Of a DNA stretch of 64,000 bases, positions 17,473-25,640 are shown piece by piece. This stretch comes from CAYWRO01 sp964460345. GTDB lineage: Bacteria > Planctomycetota > Phycisphaerae > Phycisphaerales > UBA1924. The stretch lies in the NCBI GenBank assembly GCA_964460345.1, contig CAYWRO010000003.1, positions 40,561-104,560 on the forward strand. The letters are read 5' to 3'. Position 1 is the first letter of the stretch; each line of letters begins with the position of its first letter. The translations under genes were made by a program, and so were the position numbers. The notes under the pieces are model-generated. The model was not told the origin of the DNA. It did no database searches and saw only the letters and a program-made list of their open reading frames with translations.

Positions 17473-18567
17473 ATGAGCGCGTTTGACGTTGACAAAATGC
17501 TGGCGCCCATCGCCGGAGACGATCCCTGCGGGGAGGATCTGGCGTACGACCCGGCCTATGCCGAGTTGGAGCGGTCGGCCCAGGGGACGGCCGAGCAGCA
17601 GGTCGGCGACTCGGTCATCGAGGCCCAGGAGCCGAACTGGAAAGAAGTCAAGCGACAGTCACAGGAACTTCTTGCCCGCAGTAAGGACCTGAGACTCTGC
17701 CTGTATCTGGCGCTCGCTTCCATCCGGACCGACGGGCTGGAAGGCCTCCGGGACGGCAGCGCCCTGCTTCATGGGCTGGTGGAGCGTTACTGGGACGGCT
17801 TCTACCCCAAGCTCGATCCTGATGACGGCAACGATCCGCTCGAGCGGATGAACATCATCTCGGCCCTGGCGGCCCCCATGGAGAGCTTTGGCGATCCGAT
17901 GATGTTCCTGAAGCGGATCAGCGAGATTCCGCTGACGAACTCCCGACAAGCAGGTCGCTTTTCACTCCGCCAACTCCGCATCGCCACGGGCGAGATCTCC
18001 AGCCCGGCCGGACACGACGGCCCCGATGCCGCGCTCATCAACGCGGCGGTCGAGGATACATCGACCGAGGATCTGCAGGCGGCGGCAGCCGCTGTCGCCC
18101 AGGCGGAAGAGAACTTCCGGGCGCTGGACGCCCTCCTGACCGAGCGGGTCGGCGCGTCCGCCGCGGCGAACATCGACGGATTGCACAAGTTGCTGGGGGA
18201 TCTCTCGAAGACCCTGGCCGGGTGGCTTTCCCAGCGCGGTTATGGCAGCGGAGCGGCGGAGGGAGATGGCGCGGCCGTCGGCGCAGAAGGAGGCAACGGC
18301 ACGGCCGCGGGGTCAGGCGGCGGTGGTGGGGGTGGTCCAGCGCCGCTGTCCGGAGAGATTCGCTCTGCTCAGGATGTTCTTCTGGCGTTCGACAAGATTT
18401 GTCGTTACTATGAATCGAGCGAGATCTCCAGCCCTGTGCCGCTCTTTGTAAAGGGCGCCCGCCGGCTGGTTTCAAAGAGCTTTGTCGAGATCAATCGAGT
18501 TCTGACCCCGGATGCCGTGCGCCTGATCGAGCAGATCAGCGGAACGACGGATGGGGAGAGTTCATGA
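17473..18567 (+). CDS. tssA: T6SS component TssA (ImpA N-terminal domain)
   Basis: A 364-residue protein. Residues 5-140 match the ImpA_N domain: MLAPIAGDDPCGEDLAYDP at the start and LCLYLALASIRTDGLEGL, then WDGFYPKLDPDD. A helical middle region follows. Next comes a Gly/Ala-rich linker (about 253-290) and a conserved C-terminal segment, RSAQDVLLAFDKICRYYESSEISSPVPLF, as in short TssA proteins. TssA organises baseplate assembly and tail-tube/sheath polymerisation. GGAAAGG precedes the ATG. It is the first gene of the plus-strand T6SS cluster and lies directly after the TpsA gene. Confidence 0.93.
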   Translation: MSAFDVDKMLAPIAGDDPCGEDLAYDPAYAELERSAQGTAEQQVGDSVIEAQEPNWKEVKRQSQELLARSKDLRLCLYLALASIRTDGLEGLRDGSALLHGLVERYWDGFYPKLDPDDGNDPLERMNIISALAAPMESFGDPMMFLKRISEIPLTNSRQAGRFSLRQLRIATGEISSPAGHDGPDAALINAAVEDTSTEDLQAAAAAVAQAEENFRALDALLTERVGASAAANIDGLHKLLGDLSKTLAGWLSQRGYGSGAAEGDGAAVGAEGGNGTAAGSGGGGGGGPAPLSGEIRSAQDVLLAFDKICRYYESSEISSPVPLFVKGARRLVSKSFVEINRVLTPDAVRLIEQISGTTDGESS

Positions 18568-18644
18568 CGGTTCTGGCGCCGGCTCGGCGCGAGGATCAGT
18601 TGCAATGGTGGCTGTAGGGGCGGGTTAGAAGCGAGGGTTTGGCG

Positions 18645-19154
18645 ATGGCAAAGGCGAGCAGTCAGAAGTTCATAGCGCGGAATCGTGCGCCGCGGGTGCA
18701 GATTGAGTACGACCTGGAGCTCTACGGCGCGGAGAAGCAGATCAATCTGCCCTTCGTCATGGGCGTCATGGCGGACCTGTCCGGCAAGCCGGAGGAGGCG
18801 CTGGCCCCCGTTGCGGATCGCAAGTTCCTCGAGATCGACGTCGACAACTTCGACGACCGCCTCAAGGCCAGCAAGCCGCGCGTGGCATTTCAGGTTCCCA
18901 ACACGCTCACGGGTGAGGGGAACATGTCGGTCGACATTACGTTCGAGAGCATGGACGACTTCTCGCCCGCGGCGATCGCCCGCAAGGTCGATTCGCTGAA
19001 CAAGCTGCTGCAGGCGAGGACGCAGCTGTCGAACCTGCTGTCCTACATGGACGGCAAGACGGGTGCGGAGGAGCTGGTTGGCAAGGTGCTCAAGGATCCG
19101 GCGCTGCTCCAGGCGCTGGCGTCGGCGCCCAAGCAGAACGGTGAGGAGGCCTGA
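18645..19154 (+). CDS. tssB: T6SS contractile sheath small subunit TssB
   Basis: A 169-residue protein with the characteristic TssB/VipA opening: VQIEYDLELYGAEKQINL then PFVMGVMADLSGKPE. A conserved core follows (FLEIDVDNFDDRLKASKPRV, MSVDITFESMDDFSPAAIARKV) and a C-terminal LLSYMDGKTGAEELV helix. It forms the contractile sheath with TssC, which starts 2 bases after its stop. The frame also has a TTG two codons upstream at 18639, but the ATG at 18645 is the better start. Confidence 0.96.
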   Translation: MAKASSQKFIARNRAPRVQIEYDLELYGAEKQINLPFVMGVMADLSGKPEEALAPVADRKFLEIDVDNFDDRLKASKPRVAFQVPNTLTGEGNMSVDITFESMDDFSPAAIARKVDSLNKLLQARTQLSNLLSYMDGKTGAEELVGKVLKDPALLQALASAPKQNGEEA

Positions 19155-19156
19155 TC

Positions 19157-20650
19157 ATGTCGGAAGCACAGCAACAGGCGGCGGCGGCAGCCGGCGCAAC
19201 ATTTGAGGCGTCTGAGTTTGAGTCGCTCCTGAAGAAGGAGTTCAAGCCCAAGACGGACCACGCCAAGACGGCCATTGAGAGCGCCGTTCACACGCTTGCT
19301 CAGCAGGCGCTCTCTGAGACGGCCCTCATCAGCGACGATGCGGTCAAGACGATCGAGGGGATCATCGCCGAGATCGATCGCAAGCTCTCGGAGCAGATCA
19401 ACCTGATCATGCACCACGCGGACTTCCAGCAGCTGGAAGGCACCTGGCGCGGCCTGCATCACCTGGTGAACAACACGGAGACCGATGAGACGCTCAAGAT
19501 CCGCGTCTTCAACATCTCCAAGAAGGACGTCGCCAAGACCATCAAGAAGTTCAAGGGCACCAGCTGGGACCAGAGCCCCCTCTTCAAGAAGCTCTACGAA
19601 GAGGAGTACGGCTCCCCCGGCGGCGAGCCGTACGGCTGCCTCATCGGCGATTACTACTTCGACCACAGCCCGCAGGATGTCGAGACGCTCGCCGGCATGG
19701 CGCAGATCGCCGCCGCGGCCCACGCGCCGTTCATCGCCGCCTCCGACCCGAGCCTGATGAACATGGAATCCTGGCAGGAGCTCTCCAACCCGCGCGACCT
19801 GACCAAGATTTTTGGAACGGCCGAGTACGCGGCGTGGCGGTCCCTGCGCCAGAGCGAGGATTCCAAGTACATCGGCCTCACCATGCCGAGGTTCCTCTCC
19901 CGTCAGCCGTACGGCGCCAAGACGAACCCGGTCGAGGAGTTCGACTTCGAGGAGGACACCGAGGGCGCTGATCACGGCAAGTTCACGTGGTCCAACTCCG
20001 CTTTCGCCATGGGCGTGAACATCAACAAGGCGTTCAAGCTCTACGGCTGGTGCTCGCGCATCCGCGGCGTCGAATCCGGCGGGATGGTGGAGGGCCTGCC
20101 GGTCCACACCTTCCCAACCGACGACGGCGGCGTCGACATGAAGTGCCCCACGGAAATCGCGATCACCGACCGGCGTGAGGCGGAACTGGCCAAGAACGGC
20201 ATGATGCCGCTCAGCCACTGGAAGAACACCGACTACGCCGTCTTCGTCGGCGCTCAGTCGCTCCACCAGCCGGCCGAGTACGACGACCCGGACGCCTCCG
20301 CCAACGCCCAGCTCGGCGCGCGGCTACCGTACCTGTTCTCCACATGCCGGTTTGCCCACTACCTCAAGTGCATCGTGCGTGACAAGATCGGCTCCTTCAA
20401 GGAGCGGGCCGACATGGAAAAGTGGCTGAACAGCTGGATCCAGCAGTACGTGGAGCCGGATCCCGCCAACGCCACCGAAGAGGCCAAGGCCCGTCGTCCG
20501 CTGGCGGCCGCGGAGGTCTACGTCGAGGAGGTCGAGGGGAACCCCGGTTATTACACCAGCAAGTTCTTCCTCCGCCCGCACTATCAGCTTGAAGGCCTGA
20601 CCGTCTCGCTTCGTCTCGTGTCCAAGCTTCCGTCAGCCAAGGGCGGCTGA
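19157..20650 (+). CDS. tssC: T6SS contractile sheath large subunit TssC
   Basis: A 497-residue protein of standard TssC/VipB length. Diagnostic blocks include LEGTWRGLHHLVNNTETDE, IRVFNISKKDVAKTIKKFKG, YGCLIGDYYFDHSPQDVETL, the FIAASDPSLMNMESWQEL region and a C-terminal PGYYTSKFFLRPHYQLEGL tail. It interlocks with TssB to form the sheath that contracts to drive the Hcp tube outwards, and it is disassembled by ClpV. GGAGG lies 8 bases before the ATG, inside the end of tssB, so translation is probably coupled. Confidence 0.97.
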   Translation: MSEAQQQAAAAAGATFEASEFESLLKKEFKPKTDHAKTAIESAVHTLAQQALSETALISDDAVKTIEGIIAEIDRKLSEQINLIMHHADFQQLEGTWRGLHHLVNNTETDETLKIRVFNISKKDVAKTIKKFKGTSWDQSPLFKKLYEEEYGSPGGEPYGCLIGDYYFDHSPQDVETLAGMAQIAAAAHAPFIAASDPSLMNMESWQELSNPRDLTKIFGTAEYAAWRSLRQSEDSKYIGLTMPRFLSRQPYGAKTNPVEEFDFEEDTEGADHGKFTWSNSAFAMGVNINKAFKLYGWCSRIRGVESGGMVEGLPVHTFPTDDGGVDMKCPTEIAITDRREAELAKNGMMPLSHWKNTDYAVFVGAQSLHQPAEYDDPDASANAQLGARLPYLFSTCRFAHYLKCIVRDKIGSFKERADMEKWLNSWIQQYVEPDPANATEEAKARRPLAAAEVYVEEVEGNPGYYTSKFFLRPHYQLEGLTVSLRLVSKLPSAKGG

Positions 20651-20667
20651 CTTTTCGCATGACTGTG

Positions 20668-20687
20668 GCCCGGCCGGCGGGCCGGGC
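20668..20687 (+). promoter_or_regulatory. GC-rich hairpin upstream of hcp
   Basis: GCCCGGCC (20668-20675) pairs perfectly with GGCCGGGC (20680-20687) around a GGCG loop, in the 75-base tssC-hcp gap. There is no T run. It may stabilise or set the 5' end of an hcp transcript. Confidence 0.5.
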
Positions 20688-20725
20688 GGCGAACGCATCT
20701 TCATCCTTTACCATGGAGAATTACG

Positions 20726-21214
20726 ATGGCCGGAGACATGTTTCTGCAGATCGAGGGGATCAAGGGGGACAGCACGGACGATGCGCACAAGGAATGGATT
20801 GAGGTTCTCACGTACAGCACCGGCGTGACCCAGGTCGGTGGCGGCTCGTCCAGCGCGCAGGGCACGCACACCGGCGGCCGCTGCGATCACCATGACTTCC
20901 AGATCAGCAAGAGCCTGGACAAGGCCTCTCCCACGCTGGCCGTCTATGCCAGCTCCGGCAAGGTGATCCCCACGATCACCTTCGAGTTGTGCCGGGCGAT
21001 GGGCGAGAAGACCACCTACATGAAGTACACCCTCAAGGACTCCATCGTCTCCAGCATCACCACCGGTGGCGGCGGCGGCGTTCCCACGGAGTCGGTGACG
21101 TTCCGCTACGGCGAGATCCACTGGGAGTACACCCCGACGGATCCGACCAGCGGTGGCAAGACCGGCGCGGCCGTCAAGGGCAACTGGTCCACGATGGCCA
21201 ACAAGAGCGTCTAA
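20726..21214 (+). CDS. hcp: T6SS tail tube protein Hcp (TssD)
   Basis: A 162-residue Hcp1-family protein. Typical blocks are the N-terminal MAGDMFLQIEGIKGDS, the HTGGRCDHHDFQISKSLDKASP block, and FELCRAMGEKTTYMKYTLKDSIVSSI with VTFRYGEIHWEYTP at the C terminus. It assembles into stacked hexameric rings that form the inner tube and can carry small effectors. It has larger non-coding gaps on both sides (75 and 127 bases) than most neighbours, each containing a GC-rich hairpin. That fits separate control of this high-copy component. Confidence 0.97.
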   Translation: MAGDMFLQIEGIKGDSTDDAHKEWIEVLTYSTGVTQVGGGSSSAQGTHTGGRCDHHDFQISKSLDKASPTLAVYASSGKVIPTITFELCRAMGEKTTYMKYTLKDSIVSSITTGGGGGVPTESVTFRYGEIHWEYTPTDPTSGGKTGAAVKGNWSTMANKSV

Positions 21215-21240
21215 TCGCGCTCTGCTAAGAAGTTTCTTCG

Positions 21241-21269
21241 CGCCCGCCGGGTTAATCGCCGGGCGGGCG
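21241..21269 (+). promoter_or_regulatory. GC-rich hairpin after hcp, possible attenuator
   Basis: CGCCCGC plus CGG (21241-21250) pairs with CCG and GCGGGCG (21259-21269, one bulged G) around an 8-base loop. It is followed by only TCTT. A leaky terminator or 3'-end stabiliser after hcp would raise Hcp relative to the downstream baseplate genes. Confidence 0.5.
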
Positions 21270-21341
21270 TCTTCGATGACTTTCGTCTCAGTTGTTCCGC
21301 AGTGAGCGGCTGATGCGAACAGGAACAAGGGGCTTTCGATC

Positions 21342-22169
21342 ATGCTCGCCGAAGCAATGCTCAAAGATGGAGACCTGGACGGCGCGCTGAAGGGCCTTAC
21401 GGAGCAGGTTCGGTCAAACCCGGCCGATCCCAAGCTGCGCGTCTTTCTGTTCCAGCTCCTGTGCGTCCGCGGCGAGTGGGAACGGGCCCTTAACCAGCTC
21501 AATGTCGCGGCCGAGATGGACCCGCGGAACCTGATGATGGCCCAGATGTGCCGCGCGGCGCTGCAGTGCGAAGTGCTGCGGGCACGCATCTTTGCCGGCC
21601 AGCGGACGCCGCTCATCCTGGGTGAACCGGAGGAGTGGGTGGGGCTGATGATCCAGGCGGCGCAGAGCGTCGCTTCCGGGGAGCCCGCGGCGGGCGCCAA
21701 GCTGCGCGAGCAGGCTTTGGAGCAGGCGCCGGCCACCGCCGGCTTCATCGATGGCGAAGCATTCGAGTGGATTGCGGACGCTGATTCGCGCCTCGGCCCC
21801 ATCCTTGAGGTCATCATTGACGGCCGCTACTACTGGGCCCCGATGCATCGCTTCAGCCGGATCGACATCGAACCGCCCGCCGACCTGCGGGACGTCGTCT
21901 GGCTCCCGGCTCGCTTCACCTTCACCAATGGCGGCGACACGGTCGGCCTCATTCCGACCCGCTACCCCGGCAGCGAGTCCTGCGACGACGGCGCGGTGCG
22001 ACTGGGGCGAAAGACGGTCTGGGAAGACCGCGGCGAGGACTGCTTCGCCGGACTCGGGCAGCGACTGCTGGCCACGGACGTCGGCGAGCACCCGATCATG
22101 GCGGTTCGCTCCATTCTTATCGGAGATCAGCCGCCGGAGGAAGACGCCAGCGAGGGTGTGGATGGCTGA
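21342..22169 (+). CDS. tagJ: T6SS accessory protein TagJ (ImpE/SciE family)
   Basis: A 275-residue protein. The N-terminal part is TPR-like (LKDGDLDGALKGLTEQVRSN, LFQLLCVRGEWERALNQL), and the C-terminal half is the ImpE domain, with DADSRLGPILEVIIDGRYYW, a PIHRI-like PMHRFSRIDIE segment and DVVWLPARFTFTNGGDTVGL. TagJ/ImpE binds the sheath subunit TssB and is thought to assist ClpV recruitment or sheath stability. An AGGAACAAGGGG stretch precedes the ATG. Its stop lies within the next gene, whose ATG overlaps it by 8 bases. Confidence 0.93.
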   Translation: MLAEAMLKDGDLDGALKGLTEQVRSNPADPKLRVFLFQLLCVRGEWERALNQLNVAAEMDPRNLMMAQMCRAALQCEVLRARIFAGQRTPLILGEPEEWVGLMIQAAQSVASGEPAAGAKLREQALEQAPATAGFIDGEAFEWIADADSRLGPILEVIIDGRYYWAPMHRFSRIDIEPPADLRDVVWLPARFTFTNGGDTVGLIPTRYPGSESCDDGAVRLGRKTVWEDRGEDCFAGLGQRLLATDVGEHPIMAVRSILIGDQPPEEDASEGVDG

Positions 22170-22668
22170 ACTGACGGTCAAGGAGCGCTGTCAGCCGTGC
22201 CTGCTTGACCGGCTGACGGACGATGATCCCCAGGCGCGTCAGGAGAGCCGCGACCGGCGCGTCGTCTCTCCCGCGGCGTTCAGGCGTGCCGTGCTGCGCG
22301 ACATCGCCTGGCTGCTCAATACGGCGACGCGCATTCCGGAAGACGAGCTCTCCGAACTCAAGCACGTCGACTCCTCCACGCTCAACTACGGGGTGCCGGA
22401 CCTGTGCGGTCAGAGCGGTGCGGGCGTCGACGTGCACGCCGTGGAACGCAGCATCGCCGAGGCAATCCGACGGTTCGAGCCGCGCATCGAGCCGAGCACC
22501 CTCCGCGTGAAAGTCAGCTTGGACCGCGAGCAGATGGGCCTCCGCGCCCTGCAACTGTCTATCGAAGGACAGATGTGGGCTCAACCCATGCCCGAGCACC
22601 TCTACATGAAGACGGAGCTTGATCTGCAGACCGGATCGGTGACGCTGGAGGACCGCGGCAATGGATAA
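22162..22668 (+). CDS. tssE: T6SS baseplate protein TssE (gp25-like)
   Basis: A 168-residue protein of the phage T4 gp25/TssE family. It has LLDRLTDDDP near the N terminus, a helix with VLRDIAWLLNTATR, the characteristic STLNYGVPDL block, and AIRRFEPRIEPSTLRVKV in the C-terminal half. It sits at the baseplate-sheath junction. The ATG at 22162 overlaps the end of tagJ by 8 bases; a GTG at 22156 is an alternative start two codons earlier. The stop overlaps the start of tssF by 8 bases, so tagJ-tssE-tssF are translationally coupled. The frame is open upstream inside tagJ, but that part is not family-like. Confidence 0.93.
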   Translation: MAELTVKERCQPCLLDRLTDDDPQARQESRDRRVVSPAAFRRAVLRDIAWLLNTATRIPEDELSELKHVDSSTLNYGVPDLCGQSGAGVDVHAVERSIAEAIRRFEPRIEPSTLRVKVSLDREQMGLRALQLSIEGQMWAQPMPEHLYMKTELDLQTGSVTLEDRGNG

Positions 22669-24547
22669 GCGGTTCCTCACGCATTACGACCGCGAGCTCA
22701 ACCACATCCGCGAGTCCGCGGCGGACTTCGCCCGGCAGTTTCCGAAGATTGCCGGCCGCCTGGGGCTCGAAGGGTTCGAGTGCGCCGATCCGTACGTCGA
22801 GCGCCTTCTGGAAGGGTTCGCCTTCCTGGCCGCCCGCGTGCAGGTCAAGCTGGACGCCGAGTTCCCGCGCTTCACCCAGGGGCTGCTGGAGACGGTCTAT
22901 CCGCACTACCTTGCCCCCACGCCCTCCACGTGCATCGTCCGATTCGAGCCCACGTCAGGAGACGCCTCACTGGCCGAAGGGTTCGTTCTGCCGCGTGGCC
23001 GCTCGCTGCGCAGCGCGATCGGCAAGGGCGAGCAGACCGCCTGCGAATACCGCACGGCCCATGAAGTAACACTCCTGCCGATCCGAATCGCCCAGGCGGA
23101 CTACTTCACCCGCGGTCTCGCCGCGGTGCACGCCCCGGACCAGGCCGTCGCAGGAGGCGCCCAGGCCAAGGCGGCGATACGTCTGCGGCTGGTAACCACC
23201 GGCAATCAGCCGTTCAACGAGATCGCCCTGGACAAGCTCACGATCTACCTGCACGGGGCCGACAAGAAGCCCGCCCGCCTCCTTGAGCAGATCCTCGGCC
23301 ACACGGTCGGCTTCTTCGCGCAGGGACCGGAGACGCCGCCTTCCTTCCAGGCGCTGATCGGCCCGGACCACGTCCGCCCCGTCGGCTTCGACGATGAACA
23401 GGAACTGCTGCCGTACGACGCCAGATCGTTCCATGGCTACCGGCTGGTTCACGAGTACTTCGTCCTGCCGCAGCGCTTCATGTTTGTGGAACTTGGCGGG
23501 CTCGCCGAGGCGGCCCGTCGCTGCACGGGCAACACGCTCGACCTCGTGCTTCTTCTGGATGAAGTGGACCTGGAGCTTGAGAACGCCTTCGACCACCAGA
23601 ACTTCCAGCTTTTCTGCACCCCCGCGGTGAATCTCTTTCCCAAGCGCTGCGACCGCATTCACCTGACCGATCGCAGCCATGAGTTTCATGTCGTGCCGGA
23701 CCGCACCCGTCCGCTGGATTTCGAAGTCCACACGGTGACGGCCGTCGAGGGATACGGCGAAAGCGCCGACGATCAGCAGGTCTTCAGGCCCTTCTATTCC
23801 TCGACCGACCTCGACGCGGACGGTCGCCGGGCCGGCGCGTACTTCACCGTCAATCGCCTGCCACGTACGCTCAGCGCCAAGGAGGTGCAGCGCGGCCCCC
23901 GCTCCAGCTACGCCGGTGGTGAGGCGTACGTCTCGCTGGTCGACGCCTCCAGTGCCCCCTACAAGGCGAGCCTGCGCCAACTCGGCGTGCAGGCGCTGTG
24001 CACCAACCGCGACCTTCCTCTGCGCATGCCCGTCGGCCGCGGCATGACCGACTTCTCAATGGAAGAAGGAGGACCGGTCGACGCGGTGCGATGCCTGGCC
24101 GGGCCCACGCGTCCGCTCGCCTCGTTCGCCCAGGGGGAACTGGCCTGGCGCGTCATCAGTCATCTCACGCTCAACTATCTCTCCCTGGTCGACGGCGGCG
24201 GCAAGGGCGTTGCCGCGCTGCGCGACCTGCTGCGGCTCTACAGCGACCAGTCCGAAGCGCACATTCGCAAACAGATCGAGGGGTTGCGCAGCGTCAGCAG
24301 CCGCCCGATCACGCGCCGGGTTGAGACGCCCGGCCCCGTGGCGTTCGCCCGCGGGCTGGAGATCACGGTCACCATGGAGGAGAGCGCCTTTGAAGGGGTG
24401 GGGGTTTTCGTACTCGGAGCAGTGCTGGAACAGTTTTTTGCGCGATACGTCTCGATCAACTCCTTCACGGAGACGGTGATCCGGACCGATGAGCGCGGCG
24501 AGGTCATGCGGTGGCCGGCGAGAATGGGCATCAGACAGATCGCCTGA
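22661..24547 (+). CDS. tssF: T6SS baseplate protein TssF
   Basis: A 628-residue protein of usual TssF length. It starts with the signature YDRELNHIRESAADFARQFP, then DPYVERLLEGFAFLAARVQV and FTQGLLETVYPHYLAPTPS. Later it has NLFPKRCDRIHLTDRSHEFH and the C-terminal VFVLGAVLEQFFARYVSINSF. With TssG and TssE it forms the baseplate wedge. It overlaps tssE by 8 bases and tssG by 37 bases. Confidence 0.96.
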   Translation: MDKRFLTHYDRELNHIRESAADFARQFPKIAGRLGLEGFECADPYVERLLEGFAFLAARVQVKLDAEFPRFTQGLLETVYPHYLAPTPSTCIVRFEPTSGDASLAEGFVLPRGRSLRSAIGKGEQTACEYRTAHEVTLLPIRIAQADYFTRGLAAVHAPDQAVAGGAQAKAAIRLRLVTTGNQPFNEIALDKLTIYLHGADKKPARLLEQILGHTVGFFAQGPETPPSFQALIGPDHVRPVGFDDEQELLPYDARSFHGYRLVHEYFVLPQRFMFVELGGLAEAARRCTGNTLDLVLLLDEVDLELENAFDHQNFQLFCTPAVNLFPKRCDRIHLTDRSHEFHVVPDRTRPLDFEVHTVTAVEGYGESADDQQVFRPFYSSTDLDADGRRAGAYFTVNRLPRTLSAKEVQRGPRSSYAGGEAYVSLVDASSAPYKASLRQLGVQALCTNRDLPLRMPVGRGMTDFSMEEGGPVDAVRCLAGPTRPLASFAQGELAWRVISHLTLNYLSLVDGGGKGVAALRDLLRLYSDQSEAHIRKQIEGLRSVSSRPITRRVETPGPVAFARGLEITVTMEESAFEGVGVFVLGAVLEQFFARYVSINSFTETVIRTDERGEVMRWPARMGIRQIA

Positions 24548-25587
24548 TCGAACGCGTGCGCGAAGCGCCGTGGTCGTTCGATTTCTTTCAGTTGGTTCGC
24601 CGGCTGGAGTCGTCGCACGCCGCGCCCGCGGAGGTCGCCGCGACCAACGGCGGGGCCGCCGTCACCACCAGCGCCACCCCGCTCCGTCCCCGGCTTGGCA
24701 AGTCGCAGCGCCTGCAGGACGATCCGGTGCGCTTCAGCCAGGAGCCGTCCCTCGCGTTCGCACCATCCACCGTTGCCGCCGTTGAGACCATTCGCGACTC
24801 CGCCGCGGTACGCCTCTATGTGAACTTCCTCGGCCTGCTCGGCCCGAACGGTCCGCTGCCGTTGCACCTTACCGAGTATGCCCGCGATCGCGAACGCAAT
24901 CACGACGATCCAACACTCGCCCGGTTTCTGGACCTCTTCAACCACCGCATGGTCTCGCTCTTCTACCGGGCGTGGGCCAGCAGCCGCAAGGACGTTTCCT
25001 ACGAGCGCCCCGCGGAGGACCGCTTCTCCGCCTGGATCGCCAGCCTCGCCGGGCTCGGGATGGATTCGCTCCGCGGCCGTGACGCGACGCCGGACGAAGC
25101 AAAGCTCTTCTTCGCCGGTCACCTTCTGTCCCCGACACGCCACGCGCAGGGACTCGAGTCGCTCCTCGGCCGCTATTTCCAGATGCCGGCCGGGATCCAG
25201 CAGTTCGTCGGCCAGTGGATGGATCTGCCGGAAGAGGCCCGGTGCCGGCTCGGCAAGGATCCGCGCAGCGGCACGCTCGGTGTCAGTGCAATCGCCGGGA
25301 GCCGCATCTGGGAGTGCCAGCAGAAGTTCCTGGTGCGATTCGGACCGATGGGCCTGCGCGAGTACGAGCGCATGCTCCCCGGCGGCGCCAGCCAGCAGCG
25401 CCTGGCGGCCTGGGTGCGGAACTACATTGGCTTCGAACTGTCCTGCGATGTACAGCTCATTCTGCGCAAGGAAGAGGTGCCGAAGACGCAGCTCGGCGGC
25501 TACGGGCGGTTGGGGTGGTCAACCTGGCTTGCCAGCAAGCCGTTTACCAAAGATGTGGACAGCCTGGTATTGACGAAAGCGGCGTAG
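24511..25587 (+). CDS. tssG: T6SS baseplate protein TssG
   Basis: A 358-residue TssG. The conserved opening is APWSFDFFQLVRRLES, followed by PVRFSQEPSLAFAPSTV, the VNFLGLLGPNGPLPLHLTEY block, FLDLFNHRMVSLFYRAW, and a C-terminal FRLDVQL-like segment (FELSCDVQLILRKEEVP). It joins TssF in the wedge that TssK normally binds. Translation starts at a GTG inside tssF, so the two are coupled. TssG is followed by clpV; no tssK is present here or elsewhere in the window. Confidence 0.95.
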   Translation: MAGENGHQTDRLIERVREAPWSFDFFQLVRRLESSHAAPAEVAATNGGAAVTTSATPLRPRLGKSQRLQDDPVRFSQEPSLAFAPSTVAAVETIRDSAAVRLYVNFLGLLGPNGPLPLHLTEYARDRERNHDDPTLARFLDLFNHRMVSLFYRAWASSRKDVSYERPAEDRFSAWIASLAGLGMDSLRGRDATPDEAKLFFAGHLLSPTRHAQGLESLLGRYFQMPAGIQQFVGQWMDLPEEARCRLGKDPRSGTLGVSAIAGSRIWECQQKFLVRFGPMGLREYERMLPGGASQQRLAAWVRNYIGFELSCDVQLILRKEEVPKTQLGGYGRLGWSTWLASKPFTKDVDSLVLTKAA

Positions 25588-25640
25588 GGGTTGAGGGCAG
25601 AGACCTGCTGCTGATAACGAAGATCTGAGGAGCACGACAC

